Notes under the pieces: model-generated
Databases searched by the model: none
The model's input: the letters and a program-made list of their open reading frames with translations, nothing else
What the model was told of the DNA's origin: nothing
Shown here: positions 15,469 to 23,542 of the stretch, one piece after another
How the letters are laid out: each line of letters begins with the position of its first letter
How positions within the stretch are numbered: position 1 is the first letter of the stretch
Position numbers and translations under genes: made by a program
Source: an uncultured bacterium
GTDB taxonomy: Bacteria; Bacillota; Clostridia; Oscillospirales; Acutalibacteraceae
Reading direction: 5' to 3'
DNA: 38,727 bases
Assembly (NCBI GenBank): GCA_905215055.1
Contig: CAJMOH010000025.1
Coordinates: 1 to 38,727, forward strand

Positions 15469-15488
15469 GCCTTTGGATATCCAAAGGC
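15469..15488. repeat. 20-bp perfect palindrome
   Basis: The half-site GCCTTTGGAT is followed directly by its reverse complement ATCCAAAGGC, with no loop. It lies in the 141-bp gap between two genes. Perfect loop-free symmetry suggests a dimeric DNA-binding protein site rather than an RNA hairpin. No promoter hexamers are obvious beside it. The rest of the gap (15417-15557) holds nothing else I can name. Confidence 0.65.
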
Positions 15489-15557
15489 ATTCTTGGGGAG
15501 TACCCCAAACCCCCGGCTGCCCGCCACCGCCTGATTTTGTGAAATACGAGGTGAAAA

Positions 15558-16358
15558 ATGAGCCAAAAGCAGTACGCCGCATTTGCGGCAAATATAAAAT
15601 CATGGGATGCCCTGCGCCAGAAGAAAACAAACTTTGTTCCGGGCGTTCTCAGGGTTGAGAAGGTCATCCTTCTGAGCAAATCGGATTTTGACAAACTCTC
15701 GGAGGATATCTCCCCGGATTATCCTTTCCTGCAAGACAACCGGCACCTCCTCAGCGCCGATCCGGGCGGGTTGTTTCGCTGCCTGATGGTACGGGCAGAA
15801 GGGCAAGCGGAGCATCTGCTCATCTCACAGCGAAGGAATACCCTGTACCTGGGTTATGGGAAGGACTACCGCAAGGTGGACTTAAAAGGTGTTCCGGTTG
15901 AACGCATCGTTTTAGAAGATCCGCAGGTGTACCAGGAACGGGCTGCGTTCCATCATCGGCCCCGCCGCATGGAGGATATCATGGGAGAGCATCCCGGAAC
16001 CTCTGCTCCAGAGCGCCAAACGGGGTTTCGGGTGGAGCAGATTGTCGTTCTCTCCGACGAGCAGTACCGTCAGTTCCAGGAGAGCGGCCTTGTGGAAGAT
16101 CAGATTTTCCTGTTCGACTACAACGATAAGATGTGGTTTGACCCCGGCGACCTGTGCTGGCACTGTGTGCTCGTCAAAGGTGAAACCAGCAGGGATGGCA
16201 TCCTGGTGGAAGCGGAGGGGTATTCCTATGCCCGGTACGCCGCCTTTGCCCCGGATTGCAGCAGGCTGCGGCTGCGGTATGCCCCCGTCCACTATGAATA
16301 CCCAGCAAAAGCGCCGGAGCAAGTGAAAACCCGAAAAAGGAATGAGCCGGAACGCTAA
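15558..16358 (+). CDS. Hypothetical protein with internal duplication (DUF6329-like)
   Basis: A 266-residue protein containing two similar halves. One half begins LRVEKVILLSKSDFDKLSED (about 31), with a later FLQDNRHLLSADPGGLFRCL. The other begins FRVEQIVVLSDEQYRQFQES (about 156), with a later FLFDYNDKMWFDPGDLCWHC. Each half then has a strand-rich 'LLVxxEGxxxxxLVExEGYxYARY'-type ending. I recall similar mobile-element proteins labelled DUF6329, but this is from memory. There is no signal peptide, membrane helix or obvious catalytic motif. The ATG at 15558 lies behind GAGGTG. It ends close to the mobC gene, so it may be transcribed with the mobilisation genes. Confidence 0.62.
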   Translation: MSQKQYAAFAANIKSWDALRQKKTNFVPGVLRVEKVILLSKSDFDKLSEDISPDYPFLQDNRHLLSADPGGLFRCLMVRAEGQAEHLLISQRRNTLYLGYGKDYRKVDLKGVPVERIVLEDPQVYQERAAFHHRPRRMEDIMGEHPGTSAPERQTGFRVEQIVVLSDEQYRQFQESGLVEDQIFLFDYNDKMWFDPGDLCWHCVLVKGETSRDGILVEAEGYSYARYAAFAPDCSRLRLRYAPVHYEYPAKAPEQVKTRKRNEPER

Positions 16359-16368
16359 AGGAGTCCAT

Positions 16369-16677
16369 ATGAGAAAACGAAACCATATCATTCCCCTCCA
16401 TCTGAACAAAAAGGAACTGGCCCATCTGGAGGCCCAGGTGAAACTCAGCGGCCTTGCCCGTGAGGAATTTCTCCGCTCCCTCATCATGGGGGCGCAGCTG
16501 CAGGCGAGGCCCTGCACCCACCATGCCGACCTGCTTCACAAGGTGGCGGGCCTTTGCAATAACGCCAACCAGCTTGCCAAGGCGGCCAACACCTATGGTG
16601 AGGCCAGCCGGCAGAGCGTGGAGGAAATGACCAGCATCGCCCATGCGGTCTGGAAGGAAGTGAAGGAGAACTGGTAA
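16369..16677 (+). CDS. mobC: MobC-like relaxosome accessory protein
   Basis: A 102-residue protein with an N-terminal ribbon-helix-helix (KRNHIIPLHLNKKELAHLEA, then VKLSGLAREEFLRSLIMG) and a helical tail (LHKVAGLCNNANQLAKAANT) typical of MobC/BmgB-type plasmid mobilisation proteins. MobC binds oriT and helps the relaxase open the nick region. The ATG at 16369 was chosen because AAAGGAG (16357-16363) precedes it at proper spacing; an ATG nine codons upstream lies inside the previous gene. The relaxase ATG directly follows the stop, so the pair is co-translated. The nick site oriT is usually near mobC, possibly in the gaps at 14974-15077 or 15417-15557. Confidence 0.85.
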   Translation: MRKRNHIIPLHLNKKELAHLEAQVKLSGLAREEFLRSLIMGAQLQARPCTHHADLLHKVAGLCNNANQLAKAANTYGEASRQSVEEMTSIAHAVWKEVKENW

Positions 16678-18006
16678 ATGGCGTACACCAGCATTATCCC
16701 CGTGCACCGCCTGAAGGGCAGTGTGGACTACGTCCTGGATGAGAAAAAAGCCTCCCGTTCCCAAAACGCTGACTCCCTGCAGGCGGCGGTGGACTATGCC
16801 CTCAACAAGGATAAAACCGAACAGGACCTGTTCTGCTCGGCCATTGGCTGTACGCTGGATTCCGCCTTTGAGGATATGTGCCATATTAAAAGGATGTGGC
16901 ACAAGGAAAAAGGGGTGCAGGGCTTCCACCTGGTACAGAGTTTCGCCGCCGGAGAGGTAACGCCGGAATTGGCCCATCAGATTGGCCAGGAACTTGCGGA
17001 CCGTCTGCTGGGCGGCAGATTTCAAGTGGTCATCAGCACCCATATAAACACCGGGCATATCCACAACCATTTGGTTTGGAATTCCGTTTCCATCCAAACG
17101 GGGAAAAAGTACCGGAGCAATGAAAAAAGCTACGTCACCGGGGTGCGCCGAATCTCCGATGAACTGTGCCGGAAATACCATCTCTCGGTCATCGACACCG
17201 AGAAATCGGAACGGGTGGCCCGCCCCTACGCCCAATGGCTGGCCGAGCAAGAGGGAAAGCCCACTTGGAAAACCGTCATCCAGCAGGATGTAGACGCCGC
17301 CATCGCTGCATCTCTCACGTGGAAGCAGTTTCTGCGGGTGCTGGAGCAGCAGGGGTACACCTTCCGCTTTGACCGCAAGTACATGACGTTAAAGCCGCCG
17401 GGCAAGGATCGGTCTGTCCGGTTCAAGACCCTGGGCAAAAACTACACGCCCGAAGCCATTCAGCGCCGTATCCTGTACCCCAGGCGCTCCGCACCGGCTG
17501 GGAAAAGAACACCGCCCGCCCATGGGCTGCTTCTCCTCCTTGGGGAAACGCAGCCCCGCAAGCTCACCGGCCTGCGGGCGCTCTATTATTCCTATTTATA
17601 TAAGGTGGGGGTGCTTCGCAAAAAACCGCCCTACCCCAGCTATGCCGTGCGGGAGGATATCCGCAAGCTGGACCAGCGGATCGAGCAGGCTGAGTTCATT
17701 TTTCAGCATCATGTGGAGGACCGTGGCCAGCTGGCCAGACTCCGGCAGCAGACGGAGGACGAAATTGCCGTGCTGGTAAAGCAGCGCCAGAAACTCTACC
17801 GCTACGAGCCGGACTCCCCGCAGATCAGCGCCCTCACCGAGAAACTCCGGCAGCTTCGCCACACCGCCAAGCTGTGCCGGAACATCGAAACCCACTCTGT
17901 GGAGATGGAACAGCGCCTGCTGGCGGCCCAAGAGGAAGATTGCCAGCGTCAGGAACGGGAAGAAAAACAGCAAGAACGTAAAACGAAAGACGGACCCAGG
18001 AGGTGA
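16678..18006 (+). CDS. mobA: MOBP-type relaxase
   Basis: A 442-residue relaxase of the MobA/VirD2-like (MOBP) group used by Clostridial conjugative elements. The three-His metal motif is present: STHINTGHIHNH with His127, His129 and His131, preceded by His122. The nucleophilic Tyr should be in the N-terminal part, with candidates Tyr3, Tyr18 and the VDYAL Tyr. The enzyme nicks oriT, stays linked to the 5' end and pilots the strand to the coupling protein. Residues about 330-440 form a long Glu/Gln/Arg-rich coiled coil. The start directly abuts the mobC stop. The relaxase domain looks complete, so the element is probably self-transmissible or at least mobilisable. Confidence 0.9.
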   Translation: MAYTSIIPVHRLKGSVDYVLDEKKASRSQNADSLQAAVDYALNKDKTEQDLFCSAIGCTLDSAFEDMCHIKRMWHKEKGVQGFHLVQSFAAGEVTPELAHQIGQELADRLLGGRFQVVISTHINTGHIHNHLVWNSVSIQTGKKYRSNEKSYVTGVRRISDELCRKYHLSVIDTEKSERVARPYAQWLAEQEGKPTWKTVIQQDVDAAIAASLTWKQFLRVLEQQGYTFRFDRKYMTLKPPGKDRSVRFKTLGKNYTPEAIQRRILYPRRSAPAGKRTPPAHGLLLLLGETQPRKLTGLRALYYSYLYKVGVLRKKPPYPSYAVREDIRKLDQRIEQAEFIFQHHVEDRGQLARLRQQTEDEIAVLVKQRQKLYRYEPDSPQISALTEKLRQLRHTAKLCRNIETHSVEMEQRLLAAQEEDCQRQEREEKQQERKTKDGPRR

Positions 18007-18010
18007 TCGA

Positions 18011-18280
18011 TTGAACAGGATCCCCAGCAGAGACCAGGTGGAACACCTCCGGCAGCGATACCCTGCCGGAACCCGTATCGTCCTGTACTTCATGGATGAT
18101 GCCCAGGCCCCGCCGCCTGGCACCATGGGTACGGTTGTCTATGTAGACGATATGGGGCAGCTCGGAGTCGAATGGGACAACGGTTCCGCCCTGTCTCTTA
18201 TCCCCGGTGAAGATTCTTTTTCCAAGGTCTCCGCACCGGAAAAGGAAAAACAGAAACGCTCCCGTGATTTGGAGCGGTGA
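18011..18280 (+). CDS. DUF4314 protein
   Basis: An 89-residue protein matching the DUF4314 pattern: PAGTRIVLYFMDDAQAPPPG, TMGTVVYVDDMGQLGVEWDN, GSALSLIPGEDSF. It reads like a small SH3-like beta barrel. The family is found almost only on Firmicute conjugative elements beside the relaxase gene; its function is not established. Translation starts at TTG, seven bases after GGAGG in an AGGAGGTGA ribosome binding site that overlaps the relaxase stop. The charged C-terminal tail (EKEKQKRSRDLER) is probably disordered. A nucleic-acid or relaxosome role is likely from context only. Confidence 0.8.
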   Translation: MNRIPSRDQVEHLRQRYPAGTRIVLYFMDDAQAPPPGTMGTVVYVDDMGQLGVEWDNGSALSLIPGEDSFSKVSAPEKEKQKRSRDLER

Positions 18281-18296
18281 AAGCGAGGTGATTTGA

Positions 18297-19112
18297 CTGA
18301 ACTACGGAAGCGATCCCGCCGACCAAATCGTCCGATTTACCCTTGAGGGTACCGAGGTGGCCCTCCAGCTGTCGGGGCTGGCGGCAAAGAATTTTGCGCT
18401 GTTCGTCTATGCGGTATTAAAGGATCAGAAGAAAACCCGTGGTAAGACGCGGCTGGTACGGATGCTCAAAGAACAGCGCCCTTTCAAATTCTTTAAGGTG
18501 CCGGTAAGTTATATGAAGGAATTTGCCAGGGAAGCCAAGGAGCACGGGCTCCTATACGTCCCCATTCGGAACCGGCAGAAGTCTGAGCGCATCGAGGTGG
18601 TGGTGTTTGCCGATGACGCCTCCAAGATCCAGCGCATCTATGACAACCTCGGCCTGGATTACGTTGCGGCCCAGGCTGGTGACGCCACTGTGGAGAAAGC
18701 GCCTGTGCAGGAGAAACAGCCTCCCGCCGCCGCTGCCCCCAGCAGGATGGAAACCGTCCAGACGGAGCATTGTGCGGTGGAATTTGAGGTTGGCGGTTTC
18801 GAGGATGAAATCGAACTCTCCTCCGTACCGGACCAGGAGGAAGGGGCAAATTTTACTTCTGGCCGGGAGAAGGACCCTGTACAGGGGGATGCGGCAAGGA
18901 GTCCGTCAGAGAATTCCTCGCCCGACAGAAGTTCTTCGCCCGGTCCAACCGGCAGTGAGCCGGCGCCTGAGCAAAAGCCCTCCGTGAGAAAACAGCTGCA
19001 GGAGATCCGGCAGGAGCAGGCCCAGAAGAAGGAGGAACGGACCAGGCAGCCCCAGCGTGAGCACGCTGCGCCCAGCCGCAGCAGGAAAAAGAAAAAGCAG
19101 AAAGGAAGGTAA
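18297..19112 (+). CDS. pcfB: PcfB-like conjugation accessory protein, probable CTG start
   Basis: About 271 residues. The N-terminal 120 residues (VRFTLEGTEVALQLSGLAAK, NFALFVYAVLKDQKKTRGKT, FKVPVSYMKEFAREAKEHGL) match the PcfB family, a relaxosome/coupling accessory named from the Enterococcus plasmid pCF10. The rest is a long, charged low-complexity tail ending in RKKKKQKGR. The family-like sequence starts before the first GTG (18357). The frame is open to a TGA at 18294, and the codon right after it is CTG (18297), eight bases from the GAGG of GAGGTGA, giving M-N-Y-G-S-D-P-A-D-Q. CTG initiation is therefore likely. It lies between DUF4314 and an ArdC-like gene in the mobilisation cluster. 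Confidence 0.78.
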   Translation: MNYGSDPADQIVRFTLEGTEVALQLSGLAAKNFALFVYAVLKDQKKTRGKTRLVRMLKEQRPFKFFKVPVSYMKEFAREAKEHGLLYVPIRNRQKSERIEVVVFADDASKIQRIYDNLGLDYVAAQAGDATVEKAPVQEKQPPAAAAPSRMETVQTEHCAVEFEVGGFEDEIELSSVPDQEEGANFTSGREKDPVQGDAARSPSENSSPDRSSSPGPTGSEPAPEQKPSVRKQLQEIRQEQAQKKEERTRQPQREHAAPSRSRKKKKQKGR

Positions 19113-19118
19113 TGCAGT

Positions 19119-20075
19119 ATCGATTTAAGTACATTGATTGGCAAGCAGCAGGAGCAGCAGCCCCAGCAGGAGACGTCCCGCCTTTCCAAAGAGGAATACG
19201 CCGCCATGCGAAAGGCGGAACGGGAAGAACTTCAGGCACGGGTGGACGCCCAGGCTCAGGAGGTGTTCCGGGATGACGCCTCCATGAAAGGGTTTCTCAA
19301 TTTCATGGCACAGTGCACCCCACAGAGCACCCGGAACCTTCTCATCCTCTATGAACAGGACCCCACCATCACCCATCCCCGCACCTTCGACAAGTGGAAA
19401 GAGGCCGGGCGTTCTCTGCGAAGTGGTGTGACGGGGTATGCGTTCTACGCCGACCAGGAGTATGAACGGGAAGATGGCACCAAGGGCAACGGCTTCACCA
19501 TCACCAAAGCCTTTGACATCTCTCAGACCAGGGGGCAGCAGTCCCTGCCCTCCCGGCAGCGGCTGCCGGAGGAGATCATCGCCGCCCTGGTGGAGCAGAG
19601 CCCTGTTCCGCTGGCCATTTCCGATCAGCTGCCCCAGGGGGTGCAGGCGCAGTATGTCCCCAAGCAGCGCACCATCTATGTGAGAAATGGGATGGATGAA
19701 ACCGCTACGATCTGCGCCATCGCCCGTGAGCAGGCCCATGCCGGTTTTGACACCGTAGGCAGCGGCTATTACCGGCAGGCGTATGCGCCCCAGGCCTATT
19801 GTGCGGCCTATGTGGTGGCGCAGAAACTGGGATTGGACACCTCCGCTTTCCACTTTGATAAAGTGTGCCAGACCTGCGCCGGGATGGAAATCCAGGAGAA
19901 GAAGGGATTCATCAGCGATGTCAAGCGGGCGGCCTATGCCATCAACCGGAATATGCAGCGGAGTTTTCGAGAGATGGAGCAGGCCATCCAGCCGGATGAA
20001 TTCTCCGTAGAGTCTCCCAAGCCCGCCAAAGCGCCCAAGGCCAAAGAGGATAAGGAAAAGGAAGCTGCCAGATAA
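19119..20075 (+). CDS. ArdC-like antirestriction protein, degenerate peptidase motif
   Basis: About 318 residues. The segment FLNFMAQCTPQSTRNLLILY, then HPRTFDKWKEAGRSLRSGVT, resembles the ArdC N-terminal ssDNA-binding domain. The C-terminal part resembles its zinc metallopeptidase half, but the HExxH motif reads REQAH (203-207), so the first metal ligand is lost; the following YAPQAYCAAYVVAQKLGLDT still fits. ArdC proteins protect incoming DNA from restriction. Here the DNA-binding role may persist without protease activity. ArdC-type family proteins are common in conjugation modules. The likely start is ATC at 19119 (M-D-L-S-T-L), nine bases after AAGGAAGG; a TTG at 19134 has no good ribosome binding site. 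An ATG at 19112 is out of frame. Confidence 0.72.
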   Translation: MDLSTLIGKQQEQQPQQETSRLSKEEYAAMRKAEREELQARVDAQAQEVFRDDASMKGFLNFMAQCTPQSTRNLLILYEQDPTITHPRTFDKWKEAGRSLRSGVTGYAFYADQEYEREDGTKGNGFTITKAFDISQTRGQQSLPSRQRLPEEIIAALVEQSPVPLAISDQLPQGVQAQYVPKQRTIYVRNGMDETATICAIAREQAHAGFDTVGSGYYRQAYAPQAYCAAYVVAQKLGLDTSAFHFDKVCQTCAGMEIQEKKGFISDVKRAAYAINRNMQRSFREMEQAIQPDEFSVESPKPAKAPKAKEDKEKEAAR

Positions 20076-20180
20076 CGGCATCCGCCGAGAGTTTTCCGTT
20101 TGTTTTCTTCTGTGCGGTAGCTTTCTAAAAGGCGTTGTGATATGGTGATGATGAAAAACAAAAGAAAGGCAGGGGTACCT

Positions 20181-20483
20181 ATGGAAAAGCAAAGGATGTT
20201 TAAGATGAGCCAGCTGGAACAGGATATGCTGGTCAAAGCCCTTTGCGATACACAGAAGGATGTGCAGCCTGAACAGGCCGAGGAAATGCGTTCCCTTGCT
20301 GCGAAAACCGTCCGTGCTCCCCGCCGCAGGCTGTACCTGAGCGATGAGGAATTCGGGCGGGCGGTACAGGCCCTAAACCGGAAGCGCAACGCCTATCTGT
20401 CGGCAGGACGGAGCAGCGTGGGGTTTGACCGCATTCTCCTCAAGCTGTTGAACAGCAAGTATCGGCACACGCCGGTCAGATAA
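20181..20483 (+). CDS. Hypothetical small helical protein
   Basis: A 100-residue protein (MEKQRMFKMSQLEQDMLVKA to the end KYRHTPVR), basic and mainly helical, with no recognised family. The segment RRRLYLSDEEFGRAVQALNR, then KRNAYLSAGRSSVGFDRILL, could be a DNA-binding helix set. ATG at 20181 follows GGCAGGGG; an ATG 13 codons earlier (20142) is also possible. It is followed at once by a strong terminator, so it ends the mobilisation transcript. The preceding 105 bases (20076-20180) show no clear promoter. Confidence 0.6.
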   Translation: MEKQRMFKMSQLEQDMLVKALCDTQKDVQPEQAEEMRSLAAKTVRAPRRRLYLSDEEFGRAVQALNRKRNAYLSAGRSSVGFDRILLKLLNSKYRHTPVR

Positions 20484-20494
20484 ATCCATTCACT

Positions 20495-20543
20495 CCCCCC
20501 GAAGCCTGTGGGTTCTCCCCATGGGCTTCGGGGGGCTTTTTTG
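20495..20543 (+). terminator. Strong Rho-independent terminator before the transfer genes
   Basis: CCCCCCGAAGCC (20495-20506) pairs with GGCTTCGGGGGG (20524-20535), followed by C and a T6 run. The next gene begins only about 20-25 bp after the T run, so read-through or antitermination is needed for its expression from upstream. Confidence 0.88.
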
Positions 20544-20562
20544 TTTTCTGCAGAAAGAAGGG

Positions 20563-21363
20563 ATCTATAAGAAAAGCACAAAACACGTAATTTCATTCTC
20601 CGGCGGGAAAGACAGCACCGCTCTGCTGCTGCGTATGCTGGAGGAAAAGATGCCGGTGGACGTGATCCTTTTCTGTGACACCGGATTGGAGTTTCCTCAG
20701 ATGTACGAGCACCTGGACAAGGTGGAGCAGTACACCGGCAGGGCCATCACCCGGCTGAAACCGCCCCACAGCTTCGAATACTTTTTCTATGAGTATTCGC
20801 CAGAACGTAAAAACCCGGCCCTGTCCAAATACCGCGGCCTCAGCTGGCCCGGCCCCAAGCAACGCTGGTGCACCGGACGGTTGAAGCACCGGGTCATTGA
20901 CGCTTACTTAAAGGAACTAAAGCAGGAATACCACATCGTCCAATACGTAGGCATTGCCGCCGACGAAGCCCATCGGGTGCGAGAATACTGCTATCCCTTG
21001 GTGGATTGGGGCATGACCGAAGCCGACTGCCTGCGCTACTGCCGGGAGCGAGGGTTCGATTGGGGCGGTCTGTATGATGTTTTCCGGCGTGTGTCCTGCT
21101 GGTGCTGCCCCTTGCAGCCGCTCAGTGAACTGCGGAAACTCTACGCCCTTTTTCCAGAACTGTGGAAAAAACTCCGAGCCATGGACGACCATACCTGGCG
21201 GCAGTTCCGGGCGGATTACTCTGTGCGGCAGCTGGAACTGCGCTTTCAGTTCGAACAGCAGTGCCGGCAAGCCGGCATCTCTCTTACAAGCCGTGAGTTC
21301 TTCCGCCTGCTGAAAGAGCATCTGCAAAAGCAGGAAGGGGTGGGTGCTCCTTCGACGGTATAG
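20563..21363 (+). CDS. PAPS-reductase-like PP-loop protein
   Basis: About 266 residues of the phosphoadenosine phosphosulfate reductase/ATP-pyrophosphatase fold. The PP-loop SGGKDS (13-18) binds ATP. Cys motifs RWCTGRLK (Cys103) and SCWCCPLQP (Cys179, 181, 182) suggest a redox or Fe-S role. True PAPS reductases, DndC of DNA phosphorothioation and tRNA thiolation enzymes all share this fold; no DndB/D/E genes are visible, so the reaction is unknown. The start is uncertain. The only ATG upstream (20521) lies inside the terminator. ATC at 20563 directly follows AGAAGGG, and an AAG at 20569 is at ideal spacing but unusual. The last codons overlap the likely ATA start of virD4. Confidence 0.75.
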   Translation: MYKKSTKHVISFSGGKDSTALLLRMLEEKMPVDVILFCDTGLEFPQMYEHLDKVEQYTGRAITRLKPPHSFEYFFYEYSPERKNPALSKYRGLSWPGPKQRWCTGRLKHRVIDAYLKELKQEYHIVQYVGIAADEAHRVREYCYPLVDWGMTEADCLRYCRERGFDWGGLYDVFRRVSCWCCPLQPLSELRKLYALFPELWKKLRAMDDHTWRQFRADYSVRQLELRFQFEQQCRQAGISLTSREFFRLLKEHLQKQEGVGAPSTV

Positions 21364-23120
21364 CTGCACGGAAGAATCCATGGTGGGTGTGGCTGCTGCC
21401 GCTGCCCATCGTTTGGTGGGCTGCCTTTTTGGTGGCCGGAAGCTGGAGCGCCGGGATGAACCTCGTGGACCTGCTGGGGAAGCTCTCCGCAGCCATGAAC
21501 GATCCTTTTGCCATCCACTGGACGGAGTATTCCGCCCGGTGCCTGCTGTTCTTTACCATGGGGTATGGGATCGTGGCGCTGACGGTGACCTCCAGCCGGA
21601 AGAACCGCCGCCGTGGGGCGGAACACGGCTCCGCCCAGTGGGGCGATGTGTTCCAAATCGCCAAGCGGTACCGGGATAAGAAGCACCCGAAGGAAAACCT
21701 CATCCTGACCCAGCACTTTCAGATGGGGCTGGATGTGTATCGGCACAAGCGCAATACCAACGTGCTGGTGATTGGGGGCAGCGGCGCCGGCAAAAGCCGC
21801 TCCTATGCCATTCCCAACGCCCTGAACTGCGGGAACTGCTCCATGGTCATCTGCGACCCGAAATCCGAGATCCTGCGGAAAACCGGAGGGGCTCTGAAAG
21901 CCAATGGCTATGAGGTGCGGGTGTTCGACCTTCTCAGCCCCGACACCTCCTTCTGCTACAACCCCTTGGCCTATGTACGGGATGACAAGGACGTGCTGCG
22001 CCTCATCGAAACCCTCATCCAGAGCACCACCCCGCCCGGAGCGCAGAGCAGCGACCCGTTCTGGACCAAATCGGAAACGGCGCTGCTCCAGGCCCTCGTC
22101 CTCTATCTCATGCATGAAGCCCCAAAAGAAGAACAGAACTTCGCCATGGTGATGGAGATGCTGGCCGCCGCCGAGGTGCGGGAGGAAGATGAGGAATACG
22201 AGTCCCCCTTGGACATCCTGTTCGCCCGTCTGGAGATGCGGGACCCGGAGAGCATTGCCGTGAAGCAATACCATGTGTTCAAAATGGGGGCCGGAAAAAC
22301 TCTAAAATCTATTTTGATTAGTGTTGGCGTCCGGCTGTCTGCCTTCAACCTGCCACAGATCGCCCGGCTCACCTATACCGACGACCTCCATCTGGAGGAA
22401 ATGGGGGAAAAGAAGGTGGCTCTGTTCTGCTGCATCCCGGACTCTGACCGAAGCCTGAACTACCTTGTGGGCATGATTTACGGGCAGCTCATCCAGACGC
22501 TGTACTATGTGGCAGACCGGAAATACAAGGGCCGCCTGCCGGTGCCGGTACATCTCCTCATCGACGAAGCGCCCAACATCGCCCTGCCTACGGACAACTT
22601 CCTGCCCTGGCTCTCCACCATGCGGAGCCGCGCCATATTCTGCAGCTACATCGCCCAGAACATGGCGCAGATCAAGGCGCTGTTCAAGGAGCAGTGGGAG
22701 TCCCTGGTGGGGTTGTGCGACGAGTTTCTCTACTTGGGCGGCAACGAAAAGGAAACCCACAAGTACGTCTCCGAGCTCATGGGCAAGGAAACGCTGGATA
22801 CCAACACCTACGGCCACAGCCGTGGGCGAAGCGGCAGCTTCAGCGTCAACGACCAGCAGACAGGCCGGGAACTGCTCACCCCCGACGAGGTGCGGATGCT
22901 GGACAACCGCAAGGCGATTTTGTTCGTCCGTGGGGAACGCCCCATGCTGGACGATAAGTACGACCTGATGCGCCACCCCAACATCAAGCTCACGGAAGAT
23001 GGCGGCGCCCCGCCCTATGATTACACCCTGGCGAAAGACGCCGCAAACGATTTGGACTATTCTCCGGAGCAGTACGAGGATTTCGAACTACTGGACCCGG
23101 AGGACTTTTTGAAGCCTTAA
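21360..23120 (+). CDS. virD4: VirD4-type coupling protein
   Basis: About 586 residues of the type IV coupling ATPase that recruits relaxase-DNA to the channel. Two N-terminal membrane helices (about 10-30 and 57-77) precede the motor domain with Walker A GGSGAGKS (139-146) and Walker B LLIDEAPN (Asp402, Glu403). The C-terminal segment LGGNEKETHKYVSELMGKET is typical of Firmicute VirD4 (CD1115 type). GTG at 21387 is the first standard start, but homologous proteins begin with a basic R-K-N-P before the first helix. Here this is read as AARKNPWWVWLL from ATA at 21360, which overlaps the preceding stop (ATAG). A non-ATG start coupled to the upstream gene is likely. The protein otherwise looks complete. 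Confidence 0.9.
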   Translation: MAARKNPWWVWLLPLPIVWWAAFLVAGSWSAGMNLVDLLGKLSAAMNDPFAIHWTEYSARCLLFFTMGYGIVALTVTSSRKNRRRGAEHGSAQWGDVFQIAKRYRDKKHPKENLILTQHFQMGLDVYRHKRNTNVLVIGGSGAGKSRSYAIPNALNCGNCSMVICDPKSEILRKTGGALKANGYEVRVFDLLSPDTSFCYNPLAYVRDDKDVLRLIETLIQSTTPPGAQSSDPFWTKSETALLQALVLYLMHEAPKEEQNFAMVMEMLAAAEVREEDEEYESPLDILFARLEMRDPESIAVKQYHVFKMGAGKTLKSILISVGVRLSAFNLPQIARLTYTDDLHLEEMGEKKVALFCCIPDSDRSLNYLVGMIYGQLIQTLYYVADRKYKGRLPVPVHLLIDEAPNIALPTDNFLPWLSTMRSRAIFCSYIAQNMAQIKALFKEQWESLVGLCDEFLYLGGNEKETHKYVSELMGKETLDTNTYGHSRGRSGSFSVNDQQTGRELLTPDEVRMLDNRKAILFVRGERPMLDDKYDLMRHPNIKLTEDGGAPPYDYTLAKDAANDLDYSPEQYEDFELLDPEDFLKP

Positions 23121-23141
23121 ACTACACAATGAATTGGAGGA

Positions 23142-23525
23142 ATGCTTCTGAAGAATATTCTGCATCATTGGATTTCCAAGAAAAATCATAGCAAGAAGAG
23201 CGACAGACCCCAGGGCGCCCTGCCTCTTGGCAGAAAGGGCCGCTACGGGTTTTCCGCCTATGTTGCCACCGTTCTGTGCGTCGGCTGCCTTTCTACCACT
23301 GCCTTTGCCGCCAGCGATCCGCTGACGGTAGTGAACAATCTCTCCACCTTCGTCTTTTCCCTGATCCGTGCCATCGGCCTGATTCTGCTGGGCTGGGGCG
23401 TGGTGCAGGTGGGCCTCTCCTTCCAGAGCCATGACCCCTCCCAGCGTTCCCAGGGTTTTCTCACCCTTGCGGGCGGCCTGGTCGTGACCTTTGCCAAGGA
23501 GATCCTCGACCTCATCACGGCCTGA
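23142..23525 (+). CDS. Pilin-like (VirB2/Maff2-type) membrane protein
   Basis: A 127-residue protein with a basic N-terminus, a signal-peptide-like helix (YVATVLCVGCLSTTAFAAS, about 40-58) and two further hydrophobic helices (FSLIRAIGLILLGWGVVQVG and GFLTLAGGLVVTFAKEIL). This is the build of VirB2/TrbC pilins and of the Maff2 proteins at this position in Tn1549-like elements. It probably forms the extracellular or membrane pilus-like part of the transfer channel. ATG at 23142 is only one base from GGAGG; an in-frame CTG at 23148 (M-K-N-I-L-H) has seven-base spacing and may be the real start. A terminator follows directly. Confidence 0.72.
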   Translation: MLLKNILHHWISKKNHSKKSDRPQGALPLGRKGRYGFSAYVATVLCVGCLSTTAFAASDPLTVVNNLSTFVFSLIRAIGLILLGWGVVQVGLSFQSHDPSQRSQGFLTLAGGLVVTFAKEILDLITA

Positions 23526-23542
23526 GTTTCTGTGTTCCGGCA

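Noticed and set aside
14981..15488. CRISPR-like repeats
   Set aside because: Only two related hairpins and a separate palindrome; no regular repeat-spacer pattern.
20563..21363. DNA phosphorothioation (Dnd) system
   Set aside because: Only a DndC-like fold is present; no DndB, DndD, DndE or cysteine desulfurase gene is visible.
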